This document shows, piece after piece, positions 42,762-52,590 of a DNA stretch of 64,000 nt. The translations under genes were made by a program, and so were the position numbers. Under the pieces are notes generated by a model, which did not search any database, had not been told where the DNA came from, and saw only the letters and a program-made list of their open reading frames with translations. The DNA comes from Mycolicibacterium doricum (GTDB taxonomy: Bacteria > Actinomycetota > Actinomycetes > Mycobacteriales > Mycobacteriaceae): contig NZ_AP022605.1 in NCBI RefSeq assembly GCF_010728155.1, positions 434,001 to 498,000 of the forward strand, given 5' to 3'. Positions within the stretch are counted from its first letter, which is position 1. Each line of letters begins with the position of its first letter.

Positions 42762-43336
42762 GCAACGAACGCGCTGTCGCCGCCGCCATCATCCGGCTGA
42801 TGCAAGGCGTCGTCTACCGCACCTCCGACGAGGACACCTGGCTGACACTGGAACGCGCCGGTGCCGGCGTTCGAGACCACTTCGCCACCATCGGCATCGA
42901 CGTGGTGGTCGACGACGCCGAGGGATACGCCTACCTGCGCTCCCGGCCATCCGAAGACGGCGAGGAGGCATTGCCGCGGCTGGTGCGCCGGCGGGCCCTG
43001 ACGTACAACGTCAGCCTGCTGCTGGTCCTGCTGCGTAAGCGGCTCGTCGAATTCGAGACCAGCGGTGGCGAGGGCCGACTGGTGCTGAGCACCGACCAGA
43101 TCGTGGAGATGCTGCGGCTGTTCCAGCACGAGTCCACCAACGACGCACGCGTGGTCGACCAGGCAGAGACGACCGTCAAGAAAGCCGCCGAACTAGGCTT
43201 TCTGCGCCAATTGCGTGGTCAGCGCGACCATTGGGAGGTGCGGCGCATCCTCAAGGCCTACGTCGATGCGCAGACCCTGTCGGACTTCGCGAGCAAACTG
43301 CGCGAGTATGCCGGGACGGCGGCCCCAGATGACTGA
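42758..43336 (+). CDS. jetB: Wadjet protein JetB (KITE-like, DUF4194)
   Basis: 192 residues. Winged-helix KITE-type subunit: AAAIIRLMQGVVYRTSDEDT, then ALTYNVSLLLVLLRKRLVEF and VETTVKKAAELGFLRQL-like C-terminal segment. It binds JetA and completes the SMC ring. The gene overlaps jetA by 4 bp and jetC by 8 bp. Confidence 0.92.
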   Translation: MSNERAVAAAIIRLMQGVVYRTSDEDTWLTLERAGAGVRDHFATIGIDVVVDDAEGYAYLRSRPSEDGEEALPRLVRRRALTYNVSLLLVLLRKRLVEFETSGGEGRLVLSTDQIVEMLRLFQHESTNDARVVDQAETTVKKAAELGFLRQLRGQRDHWEVRRILKAYVDAQTLSDFASKLREYAGTAAPDD

Positions 43337-46300
43337 AATACTCTCTGCTGCAGTCGAACCCCGCGGGGCGGGGTATCGGCTGCAGTACGCGGAGGTCTAC
43401 AACTGGGGCACCTTCGACGGCCAGGCGTGGCGGTTCACCCCCGGAACGGAGACCTCGCTGCTGACCGGTGACATCGGTTCGGGCAAGTCGACCATCGTCG
43501 ACGCGCTGACCACATTGCTGGTGCCGTCGCACAAGGCCGCGTACAACAAAGCCGCCGGCGCCGACGCCAAGGAGCGCACGCTGCGTTCCTACGTCGAAGG
43601 GCACTACAAGTCGGAACGCAACGAGACCACCGGGAAGTCGCGACCCAAGGGACTGCGTGAGGACAAACGCACCTACTCGGTGATCCTGGGCGTCTTCTGT
43701 AACCACGGTCACGACGAGACGGTCGCCTTGGCCCAGGTGTTCCAGCAGCGGGAAAGCACCGGGCAGCCGTATAGGTTCTTCGTGACGGCTCCCAAGGAAC
43801 TGTCGGTGGCGACGGACTTCGCCGATTTCGGGTCAGACCTGCGCGAGCTACGCAAGAGGCTGCGAGGCAGCGGTGCGGAGATCTTCGACGAGTTCCCCAA
43901 GTACGCGACCGCGTTGCGCCGTCTCCTGGGCATCCGATCGGAGCAGGCGCTGGAGCTTTTCCACCAAACCGTATCCATGAAATCGGTAGGCAATCTCAAT
44001 GATTTCGTGCGCGACCACATGCTCGAGCCGAGCGATTCGACCGACCGCGTCCGCGACATCATCGGGCATTTCGACGATCTGACCAGAGCGCACGACGCCG
44101 TCAAACGCGCGCGCGAGCAACTCGAAGCCCTCGAACCCGTCGTCGAGACCGCAGCGAAGTACGATGCCGCCCTCGCCGAGCGCGGCGAGCTGGAACGGCA
44201 ACGGGCGGCGGTTCGGCTCTTCATCGCCGAAGCACGCTCCAAGCTCCTGGGCATCGAGATCGCCGGGCTCCAGGCGGACGGCGCGGCCCTGTGGCATCAG
44301 CGCGATGCCGCCGAAGCCGAGCAGCGAAAGCTCAGCCACGAGCGCGAATCCCTGATCGAGGAGCGCGCGAAAGCGGGCGGGGATCGGATCGGCGAGTTGG
44401 AGCGGCTCGCCACCGAGGCCCGATCCCAGGCCGACGCGCGTCGTCAAACCAGGACGTTGTTCGACAAGGCCGTCAGCGATGCCGGGTTGAAACCGGTGGC
44501 GGACCGGGAAGCGTTCGTCGCGCTGGCGTCGCTGGCCGCCGCCGAACGCTCCCGATTGGCCGCCGAGAAGAAGGACCTCGACGCCGTCACCGTCGACGCG
44601 ATCGGCCGGGAACGAGAGTGCCGGCGCAGGTGCGACGCCGTCGTGGAGGAGATCGCGAGCCTGGAGCAACGCACCGACAACCTGCCGCACGAGCAGGTCG
44701 CGGTGCGCGCGGAGTTGTGCGCGGCGCTCGGGCTGACGCCGGACGAGCTGCCCTACGCCGGTGAACTGCTCGACGTGGACGACGAGCATGGCGAATGGCG
44801 AGGAGCCGCGGAACGGCTGCTGCGCGGGTTCGCGCTGTCGTTGCTGGTGCCGCAGCGACACTACGAGGCGGTCGCCGGATGGGTGAACCAGCGCACACTC
44901 ACCGTCGCCGGCCGAGGGGCGAAGCTGGTCTACGAACGGGTTCCCCAACACCGCGTGCGGCTGCAGCCGACGGGGCACGACGGACTGCTACTCGCTGACT
45001 GCATCGAGGTCCGTGAGGGCCCGTTCGATGAATATCTGCGCACCGAGCTGCTCAAGCGCGCTGACTACCGTTGCGCGACAAGTCTCGGGCAGTTCCGCAG
45101 CGAGCGGCGGGCCGTCACCCGCGAAGGTCAGGTACGTTCCGGGGACCGGCACGAGAAGGATGACCGGCATCGCGTCGACGACCCCCGCCGCTGGGTGCTT
45201 GGTTGGGTCAACGAACGCAAGATCGCCGCGCTGCGTGCCGAACTCGACGACCTGAAGAACGAACGCGAGCAGGCTGCCGCGGCGGCGACCAGGCTCGGCG
45301 AGCAGCGGGACGGGCTGCAGCTTCGGATGGACGCGTTGCTGCGCGTGGAGGGGTTCCGGTCGTGGACCGACCTGGACGTCGACGACGCCCAATTGCGGGC
45401 CGAAGCCTATGACGCCGAACGCCTCCGATTGCAGGCGGGATCATCGCGGCTGGAGGAGATCACCCGGGCACTGGACCGAAATTCCCAGGACGCCGCTGCT
45501 GTCGCGGAATTGATCACCGAACTTACCGGGGCTCTCGCCACCACCCAGGCTGCCATGCAACGCGCGCAACAGGACCGCGCACGCGACGCCGACTTCGTCG
45601 GCACCCACACGGGCGAACGACTGGAAACGTTGCGCGCGTCCTACCCGGCACTGCGTCAACGTCTCGCGAGTAACCCGCCCGCACGCGCCGCCGACTGTGC
45701 CGAGGCTGAGTCGATGCTCTCGACCGACCTGCACCGGCGCATCGAACGGCTGTCGGGTCAGCTCAACGGTTACGGGCTGAATCTAGGCCAGTACATGCTC
45801 GAGGTACTCCGCCGTTGGCCCGAGCTGCATGCGGACATGGACGCCAACGTCGAGGCGCGCGGCGACTTCCTGGCCTTCCGCGACCGCGTCGCCACCGACG
45901 ATCTGCCGCGCTTCGAAAGCGAATTCAAGGACCAACTCAACAAGAACGCCATCCAGGAGCTGGCAGGGTTCAACAACTGGCTCAACCGGCAGGCCGCCGC
46001 CATCGATGAACGTATCGACCGGATCAACCGCGCACTGGGCGCCGTCCCGTACAACCCGGGGCGCTTCATCCGCTTGGAGAAGGAACCGACTACCAATCAG
46101 GATGTCGCTCAGTTCCGTTCGGACCTGCGCAACCTGACCAACGACATGCTGGCCGCCGACGGCGACCAATATTCCGAGCAGCGCTTTGTCGACGTGAAGC
46201 GGATCATCGAGCGTTTCCGTGGCCGGGACGGCTATGCGGAGTCGGACAGGAATTGGACTCGTCGGGTCACCGACGTACGCAACTGGTTCGTGTTCTCGGC

Positions 46301-46703
46301 GTCTGAACGTGACGTCGACACCGATGTCGAGTGGGAGCACTACAGCGATTCCGACGGCAAGTCCGGCGGGCAGAAAGAGAAGCTCGCCTACACGATCCTG
46401 GCGGCATCCCTGGCCTACCAGTTCGGACTTGAATGGGGTGCCGAGAAGTCGCGGGACTTCCGATTCGCCGTCATCGACGAGGCGTTCGGGCGCGGATCCG
46501 ATATCTCGACGCGGTACGCGCTGGACCTTTTCGCGATGCTGGGCCTGCAACTACTGATCGTCACACCGTTGCAGAAGGTGCACGTCATCGAGCCGTACGT
46601 GAAGTCTATCGGCATCGTCGACAACCCGACCGGTACGTATTCGCGGCTGCAGACCATGACGATCGAGGAATACCGGAGGCGGCGTGACGGACATCGGTCG
46701 TGA
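43329..46703 (+). CDS. jetC: Wadjet protein JetC (SMC/SbcC-like ATPase)
   Basis: 1124 residues. P-loop TGDIGSGKSTIVDAL at about 46-60, long coiled coils broken by a hinge in the middle (basic DRHEKDDRHRVDDPRRW near 610), ABC signature KSGGQKEKLAYTI near 1012 and Walker B FAVIDEAFGRGSD near 1045. Together these form the head-coil-hinge architecture of an SMC ATPase. The complex extrudes DNA loops and recognises small circular DNA. Named EptC in M. smegmatis, where its loss allows plasmids to be kept. Confidence 0.94.
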   Translation: MTEILSAAVEPRGAGYRLQYAEVYNWGTFDGQAWRFTPGTETSLLTGDIGSGKSTIVDALTTLLVPSHKAAYNKAAGADAKERTLRSYVEGHYKSERNETTGKSRPKGLREDKRTYSVILGVFCNHGHDETVALAQVFQQRESTGQPYRFFVTAPKELSVATDFADFGSDLRELRKRLRGSGAEIFDEFPKYATALRRLLGIRSEQALELFHQTVSMKSVGNLNDFVRDHMLEPSDSTDRVRDIIGHFDDLTRAHDAVKRAREQLEALEPVVETAAKYDAALAERGELERQRAAVRLFIAEARSKLLGIEIAGLQADGAALWHQRDAAEAEQRKLSHERESLIEERAKAGGDRIGELERLATEARSQADARRQTRTLFDKAVSDAGLKPVADREAFVALASLAAAERSRLAAEKKDLDAVTVDAIGRERECRRRCDAVVEEIASLEQRTDNLPHEQVAVRAELCAALGLTPDELPYAGELLDVDDEHGEWRGAAERLLRGFALSLLVPQRHYEAVAGWVNQRTLTVAGRGAKLVYERVPQHRVRLQPTGHDGLLLADCIEVREGPFDEYLRTELLKRADYRCATSLGQFRSERRAVTREGQVRSGDRHEKDDRHRVDDPRRWVLGWVNERKIAALRAELDDLKNEREQAAAAATRLGEQRDGLQLRMDALLRVEGFRSWTDLDVDDAQLRAEAYDAERLRLQAGSSRLEEITRALDRNSQDAAAVAELITELTGALATTQAAMQRAQQDRARDADFVGTHTGERLETLRASYPALRQRLASNPPARAADCAEAESMLSTDLHRRIERLSGQLNGYGLNLGQYMLEVLRRWPELHADMDANVEARGDFLAFRDRVATDDLPRFESEFKDQLNKNAIQELAGFNNWLNRQAAAIDERIDRINRALGAVPYNPGRFIRLEKEPTTNQDVAQFRSDLRNLTNDMLAADGDQYSEQRFVDVKRIIERFRGRDGYAESDRNWTRRVTDVRNWFVFSASERDVDTDVEWEHYSDSDGKSGGQKEKLAYTILAASLAYQFGLEWGAEKSRDFRFAVIDEAFGRGSDISTRYALDLFAMLGLQLLIVTPLQKVHVIEPYVKSIGIVDNPTGTYSRLQTMTIEEYRRRRDGHRS

Positions 46704-47857
46704 GCCGCGGATGGACCACCCCTGAGGACATCGCCGGCAAGGTCAGGCGCCGATGGCACGACGGTTCGCTGTTGTGTGCGTACGCCACCGATGACCCGTT
46801 CACCGCGATCGAAGTGTCGCTGCGCGGTCCCGGCTCGGCGCAGATCGGCGACGACATCGCGACGGTTCGCGAGTGGGTGACGGCCTTGGACCGGGGGCGC
46901 CGCGACGACACGCGGTACGCATTGGAATGGAAACTGGTGGGCGGCAGGCACTTGGGCCGCAACCGGTTACCGGCCCGCGCGGTCATCTCGACACCGGATC
47001 AGGCTTGGACGTTGCTGGGTGTGACGGCGGTGGTCCGCCGCTTCGACGAGCTACTGGAGTCGGCTCAGCGGCATCCGCGGATTCGCGACTGGATCGTGGC
47101 GCATCCCCACCGGGCGCTGGAACTGTCCGCAGAGCTGCCGCGGCTGATCGCCGCCTACGAGTGGCTCGACGGTCACCGCCGGTCACAGCGCTATCTGCGC
47201 GAGATCAGCGCACCCGGGGTGGACACGAAGTTCGTCGAGCGGCACCGTTCGGATCTGGCCGGCATGCTCGGGGTTTCCGCCTCGGCCCACGGTTTCCTGG
47301 TCGACCTGGGCCTGCGGCTCAAGCCCACGTTGGTTCGGCTGCGGCCGGCCGCGTCGTTGGGTTTGCCTGCCCCGCTCACCGAGCTGGCGGTTCGTTCCGA
47401 GGAGTTGGCGCGGCTCGACGTTCAACCGCGGGTCGCGGTGATCATCGAGAACGAGGTAACTTATCTGAGCGCCGAAATTCCCGCCGACGGCGTGGTGATC
47501 TGGGGCAAGGGCTTCGAGGTCGGCAGCGTGGGTCGGTTGCCCTGGCTGGTTGGCGTCGATGCGGTGTATTGGGGAGACATCGACACCCATGGATTCGCGA
47601 TACTCGATCGGCTGCGGGCATGGCTGCCGGAGGTTGTGTCTGTGCTGATGGACCGCGCCACTCTGATGGCCCATCGCGACCGCTGGGTGAGCGAAGGCCG
47701 TCCGGCGACGTCCGCCCTGACGCGCCTGACACCCGACGAGCACGACCTCTACCGGGACCTGGTGGAGGACAGCCTCGGCGAGCGGGTCCGGCTCGAACAG
47801 GAACGTATCGACTGGGATTGGGCCAACGAGCAGCTGCGATCCGTCACCCGCGGATAG
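46700..47857 (+). CDS. jetD: Wadjet protein JetD (TOPRIM nuclease, DUF3322/DUF2220)
   Basis: 385 residues. N-terminal DUF3322 part (DIAGKVRRRWHDGSLLCAYA), C-terminal TOPRIM nuclease with the acidic Glu in VAVIIENEVTYLS (near 247) and D-x-D in WGDIDTHGFAIL (near 291). JetD cuts the DNA that the JetABC motor has reeled in. GTG 46700 overlaps the jetC stop (GTGA). All nuclease residues are present, so the system looks functional. Confidence 0.93.
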   Translation: MSRGWTTPEDIAGKVRRRWHDGSLLCAYATDDPFTAIEVSLRGPGSAQIGDDIATVREWVTALDRGRRDDTRYALEWKLVGGRHLGRNRLPARAVISTPDQAWTLLGVTAVVRRFDELLESAQRHPRIRDWIVAHPHRALELSAELPRLIAAYEWLDGHRRSQRYLREISAPGVDTKFVERHRSDLAGMLGVSASAHGFLVDLGLRLKPTLVRLRPAASLGLPAPLTELAVRSEELARLDVQPRVAVIIENEVTYLSAEIPADGVVIWGKGFEVGSVGRLPWLVGVDAVYWGDIDTHGFAILDRLRAWLPEVVSVLMDRATLMAHRDRWVSEGRPATSALTRLTPDEHDLYRDLVEDSLGERVRLEQERIDWDWANEQLRSVTRG

Positions 47858-47867
47858 GCGACCGGGG

Positions 47868-47883
47868 CGCTCCGGGGGGAGCG
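47868..47883. terminator. GC hairpin between jetD and the HtrA-type gene
   Basis: CGCTCC-GGGG-GGAGCG forms a perfect 6-bp stem with a 4-base loop in the 85-bp gap between two convergent genes. No U-run follows, as is usual in mycobacterial terminators. It could end transcription in both directions. Confidence 0.4.
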
Positions 47884-47942
47884 TCAGCTCGCGGCCGGTG
47901 GATCACGTTGGCTGCTCAAGGTCAACGGCGATGTCCCTACGG

Positions 47943-49358
<1,416 letters not shown>

Positions 49359-49521
49359 TCACTTCCTCCATCGACGTCTCGGTAGTTGCCACCCTCCATC
49401 ATGCCGTCAACCACCGGCCGCCTGGAGCTCAGTTTGGTTCGCCGCAGGTGCGAGGCCGCCGCTCAGCACGGTGACGACGACGCTGTCTACGGCCCTGTCA
49501 CGACGAGTGGATACTGACCAG

Positions 49522-50202
49522 GTGACTCGCGAACCGCGTCGTAGATGGCTTCCCGACAACGGGCTTCTGCTGGCATGTCTCGGGCTGTTCGCCGTGTTCT
49601 TGGTCGCCATGATCTTCTCCGGGGCCGCCGCCTACAACCAGGAGCAACACGACCACGGCTCCCAGCACACCATTTCGGTCGTCGCGTACCTGACCACCGG
49701 CCATTTCCTGGAGGCCACCTTCGAGAACTGGGAGTCGGAGTTCCTGCAGATGGGGATGTACGTCGTCTTGACGGCATTCCTGTATCAGCGGGGTTCCTCG
49801 GAATCCAAGCCCATCAGCCAGAAGGCGCCTCAGGATGCCGACCCGCGTCACGCGAAGATCACCGCCACCACGCCCTGGCCGGTTCGGCGGGACGGATGGA
49901 CACTCAAAGTCTACGAAAACTCTTTGGCGATAGCGTTCTTCGTACTGTTCTTCGCGTCGTGCACGTTGCATGCGGTGGGCGGCGTCGCCGCATTCAACGA
50001 AGAACAGGCCCAGCACGGACAACCGGCGATCTCGCTCTGGCGGTACCTCACGACCTCGCAGTTCTGGTTCGAGTCGATGCAGAACTGGCAGAGCGAGTTC
50101 ATCGCCGTCGCCGCGATCGTGGGTCTGTCCGTGTTCCTGCGCCAGCGGGGTTCGGCCGAGTCCAAACCCGTCGAGGATCCGCACCGCGAAACCAGTGCCT
50201 GA
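49522..50202 (+). CDS. DUF6766-like membrane protein with internally duplicated halves
   Basis: About 226 residues from GTG 49522 (a longer frame from 49471 is also open). The protein is made of two similar halves: GAAAYNQEQHDHGSQHTISV with LTTGHFLEATFENWESEFLQ matches VAAFNEEQAQHGQPAISLWR with LTTSQFWFESMQNWQSEFIA. Each half has two transmembrane helices and ends in a QRGS(S/A)ESKP motif. No function known; divergent from the HtrA-type gene. Confidence 0.75.
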   Translation: MTREPRRRWLPDNGLLLACLGLFAVFLVAMIFSGAAAYNQEQHDHGSQHTISVVAYLTTGHFLEATFENWESEFLQMGMYVVLTAFLYQRGSSESKPISQKAPQDADPRHAKITATTPWPVRRDGWTLKVYENSLAIAFFVLFFASCTLHAVGGVAAFNEEQAQHGQPAISLWRYLTTSQFWFESMQNWQSEFIAVAAIVGLSVFLRQRGSAESKPVEDPHRETSA

Positions 50203-50287
50203 GTTACCGGTGAGCGTCACGTGGCGACAACGGTCGGCAGGTGGCGTCGGACGTCGTCGCCCTCGCCCGCCAGCTGGGGCGTGCCGG

Positions 50288-51160
50288 CTAACCCAGCTCG
50301 GCGAGTCGCGGCACCACCGGTGCGACGCCGTCGATCCATTTCGCCGGGGACCCGCCCGGCGCCATGACGATCGCGGTATGTACCCCGAGCTTCGCGTAAT
50401 CGGCCATGGCGCGAAGGAACTCATCCGTCGACCCGGGTTCAGGCCGTGGATCGTGCGGCATGATCGTGACGCGGATGTCATCGACGTTGCGCCCGACATC
50501 GTCGCAGTGCCGCCGCAGCACCTCAAGTTTGTGGGCGACTTCCTCTGGCGAGCCGAACAGGTTGCACGCGTCGCCGTACTGTGCGACCAGCCGCAGGGTC
50601 TTGCGTTCACCGCTGCCGCCGATCAGCACCTTCGGCCGGTTGATCGGCTGTGGTGAACAAAGCGTCTCCGCCAACTGGTAGTGCTTGCCCTGGAATGGTC
50701 CGTTGTTGGCGGGGTCCCACATCTGCGCGCAGATCTGCAGCGTCTCCTCGAGACGCTCGAAGCGTTCGGCGAGAGGGGGATACGGTACACCGAGCGCGCG
50801 GTGCTCGCGCTCATACCATGCGGCGCCGATCCCCAGCCACGCCCGTCCACCCGACAACACATCCACCGTCGTCACGGTCTTGGCCAGCAGGCCCGGATGC
50901 CGATACGTCACGCCGGTGACCAGCAGGCCGAGGTCGATGGTCGATGTATGCGCGGCCATGAACCCCAGGGAGGTGTAGCCCTCCAGCATGTTGGCTTCGG
51001 CCGGCAGGCCGGTGGGCTCGATCTGGAAGAAGTGGTCCATGAACGACAGCCACGTCGCCCCGGAGGCTTCCGCCGCCTCGCCCACGCGGGCGAGCTCACC
51101 GGCGATGGCGGGGGTTCCGCCGTCGATGTCGAAGATGGGTAGGTGAAATCCGAGTTCCAT
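50288..51160 (-). CDS. LLM class F420-dependent oxidoreductase
   Basis: 290 residues from ATG 51160. TIM-barrel luciferase-like family: ATWLSFMDHFFQIEPTGLPA, then HPGLLAKTVTTVDVLSGGRA and WLGIGAAWYEREHRALG, the F420-binding pattern, and PINRPKVLIGGSGERKTLRL. Mycobacteria carry dozens of such enzymes, mostly of unknown substrate. The long open frame upstream to 51889 is only the shadow of the next gene. Confidence 0.9.
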   Translation of the reverse strand: MELGFHLPIFDIDGGTPAIAGELARVGEAAEASGATWLSFMDHFFQIEPTGLPAEANMLEGYTSLGFMAAHTSTIDLGLLVTGVTYRHPGLLAKTVTTVDVLSGGRAWLGIGAAWYEREHRALGVPYPPLAERFERLEETLQICAQMWDPANNGPFQGKHYQLAETLCSPQPINRPKVLIGGSGERKTLRLVAQYGDACNLFGSPEEVAHKLEVLRRHCDDVGRNVDDIRVTIMPHDPRPEPGSTDEFLRAMADYAKLGVHTAIVMAPGGSPAKWIDGVAPVVPRLAELG

Positions 51161-51285
51161 GACTTCGGACAACCAGTGGGACCGGCGGGGCATTCCCGCT
51201 ACCGGCGACCGACTTCGGGTAGACCCCGTCACGGAGACCCGGCAGCGCGGGGTACCCCTCGTGTCGTGCGGTGCAACCGGGCGCG

Positions 51286-51864
51286 TCAGCCGTGGTTGAC
51301 GAGCGGGCTGATGACGTCGCGGGCGAACTGCGCGGCGTTCACCCCAGGGCTGCCGTCGGGATAGCTGACCGTCGCGAGCAGGTTCGCGCCCGCGTCGACG
51401 AAGTTGTCGTCGGCTCGGTCCTGATGGGTGGAGGAGGTGACGAGGATGATTCCGGAGGTGCCGGCTTCCTCGGCGAGAGGAACCGAGAAGCGGGCGTTCT
51501 GGACGGTGCTGGTCGCCTTGTCCTCCACGATGATCCGGTGCGCGGGGAAGCCGAGGAGGGTCAGCATGCGCCGCATCGCCGCGGCCTCGGTGACCCCATT
51601 GCGGGGGTTGCCACCGGTGACGATGATCGGTGACTGTGGGAAAAACTGCGCGACCGTCAGCCCGCTGATGACGCGGCGGCGCAGAATCGGCCGCATCATG
51701 CCGTTCGGTTCGAGTCCGTAACCGAGGATGACGATGGCCGGCTTCGAGAAGTCCTTGACCGCCGCGGTTGGTTGCGCGTGGGCGACGGGCGGGCAGACGT
51801 CGGCGACGATGCCGGCCACCGCGAGGGCGATGGCCGCCACGGCGGTTCTCCAGGTTCTCCGCAT
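51286..51864 (-). CDS. Secreted DUF218 (YdcF/SanA-type) protein
   Basis: 192 residues with an N-terminal signal peptide (RRTWRTAVAAIALAVAG, cleavage after VAHAQ) and a DUF218 domain: PAIVILGYGLEPNGMMRPIL, SPIIVTGGNPRNGVTEAAAM, then DKATSTVQNARFSV, IILVTSSTHQDRA. DUF218 proteins act in the envelope, probably on lipid-linked or nucleotide substrates. Typical length for secreted members. Confidence 0.85.
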   Translation of the reverse strand: MRRTWRTAVAAIALAVAGIVADVCPPVAHAQPTAAVKDFSKPAIVILGYGLEPNGMMRPILRRRVISGLTVAQFFPQSPIIVTGGNPRNGVTEAAAMRRMLTLLGFPAHRIIVEDKATSTVQNARFSVPLAEEAGTSGIILVTSSTHQDRADDNFVDAGANLLATVSYPDGSPGVNAAQFARDVISPLVNHG

Positions 51865-52301
51865 GCGCTCTCCCGACTCCTGCGGCCAACGGGGTTGGTG
51901 CTGCTGACGGTGTGATCGTGATCTGCGTCGCCGGTGTTACGCAAGGGCCCGGGGACGGTGCGCCTTTCCGGTGACACGCCCGTCAGCCGCGCGGTCCGCG
52001 CTCTCGACCACCACCTCGTTCCTGACGCCGGACACCGTCACGCTCGCGCAGTGTCCGTAATCGTCACCGTGTTCGACACCCCCTCACGTTGGTCAGGCTG
52101 TCGTCACAGGCGACTCGTTTCTCTCCCTCGACTCCGGTTGCGCGGCAGCCTGATACGGGTCGTAAACCGACTGCGTACAGGCCGCGGAGATGATGGTGAT
52201 ATTCATCACGATAGGTTAGAATTGTGCTGAAAACCACAGTCATGTTCGCCGCCACAACGAAACACTTCGCCGCCACGACGAAACACAATGAAAGGTCACC
52301 C
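51865..52301. other. Non-coding gap of 437 bp with tandem repeats at its right end
   Basis: No gene supported between 51865 and 52244. A possible -10 (TTAGAAT, 52216-52222) lies 80 bp before the next gene. The right end holds the two 21-bp repeats listed separately. Confidence 0.5.
52245..52286. repeat. Two tandem 21-bp repeats upstream of a small membrane gene
   Basis: TTCGCCGCCACAACGAAACA plus C, then the same with one A-to-G change, directly adjacent. They end 15 bp before the ATG at 52302. They could be operators, or if translation started further up would encode FAATTKH twice. Confidence 0.9.
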
Positions 52302-52520
52302 ATGGACGCGCTCGACAACGGTTCGCTGAGACCAGTGCGGCCCGCGGCCACACGCCGTGCCAAGCGGACCGATCACCACACCCTTCAGTCGATCGTGCTG
52401 GCAGTGCTCTTCGTCGGCGGCATCGTCGGCGTGGCGGGCGCACTGATCCAGGGTCAGAACACCGCCGCCTTCTTGATCGGGCTCTTCGTCAGCGCCGTCA
52501 TCCTGGGCGCCCTGTCCTAG
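52302..52520 (+). CDS. Small membrane protein, 72 aa
   Basis: A basic N-terminus (RPAATRRAKRTDHH) is followed by two hydrophobic helices (about 29-47 and 52-71). AAAGG lies 11 bp before ATG 52302. Stand-alone gene with no recognised family. Confidence 0.55.
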   Translation: MDALDNGSLRPVRPAATRRAKRTDHHTLQSIVLAVLFVGGIVGVAGALIQGQNTAAFLIGLFVSAVILGALS

Positions 52521-52590
52521 GTGCGTTCGGCGGGGTGCCGCCTGACGAAGCGTGGCATCGGTCTCTGATGTGCTCACCGTCGAGCGGCGC

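Noticed and set aside
50288..51889. 533-aa frame including the F420 oxidoreductase
   Set aside because: The upstream half is the wrong frame of the DUF218 gene. ATG 51160 gives the normal family length.
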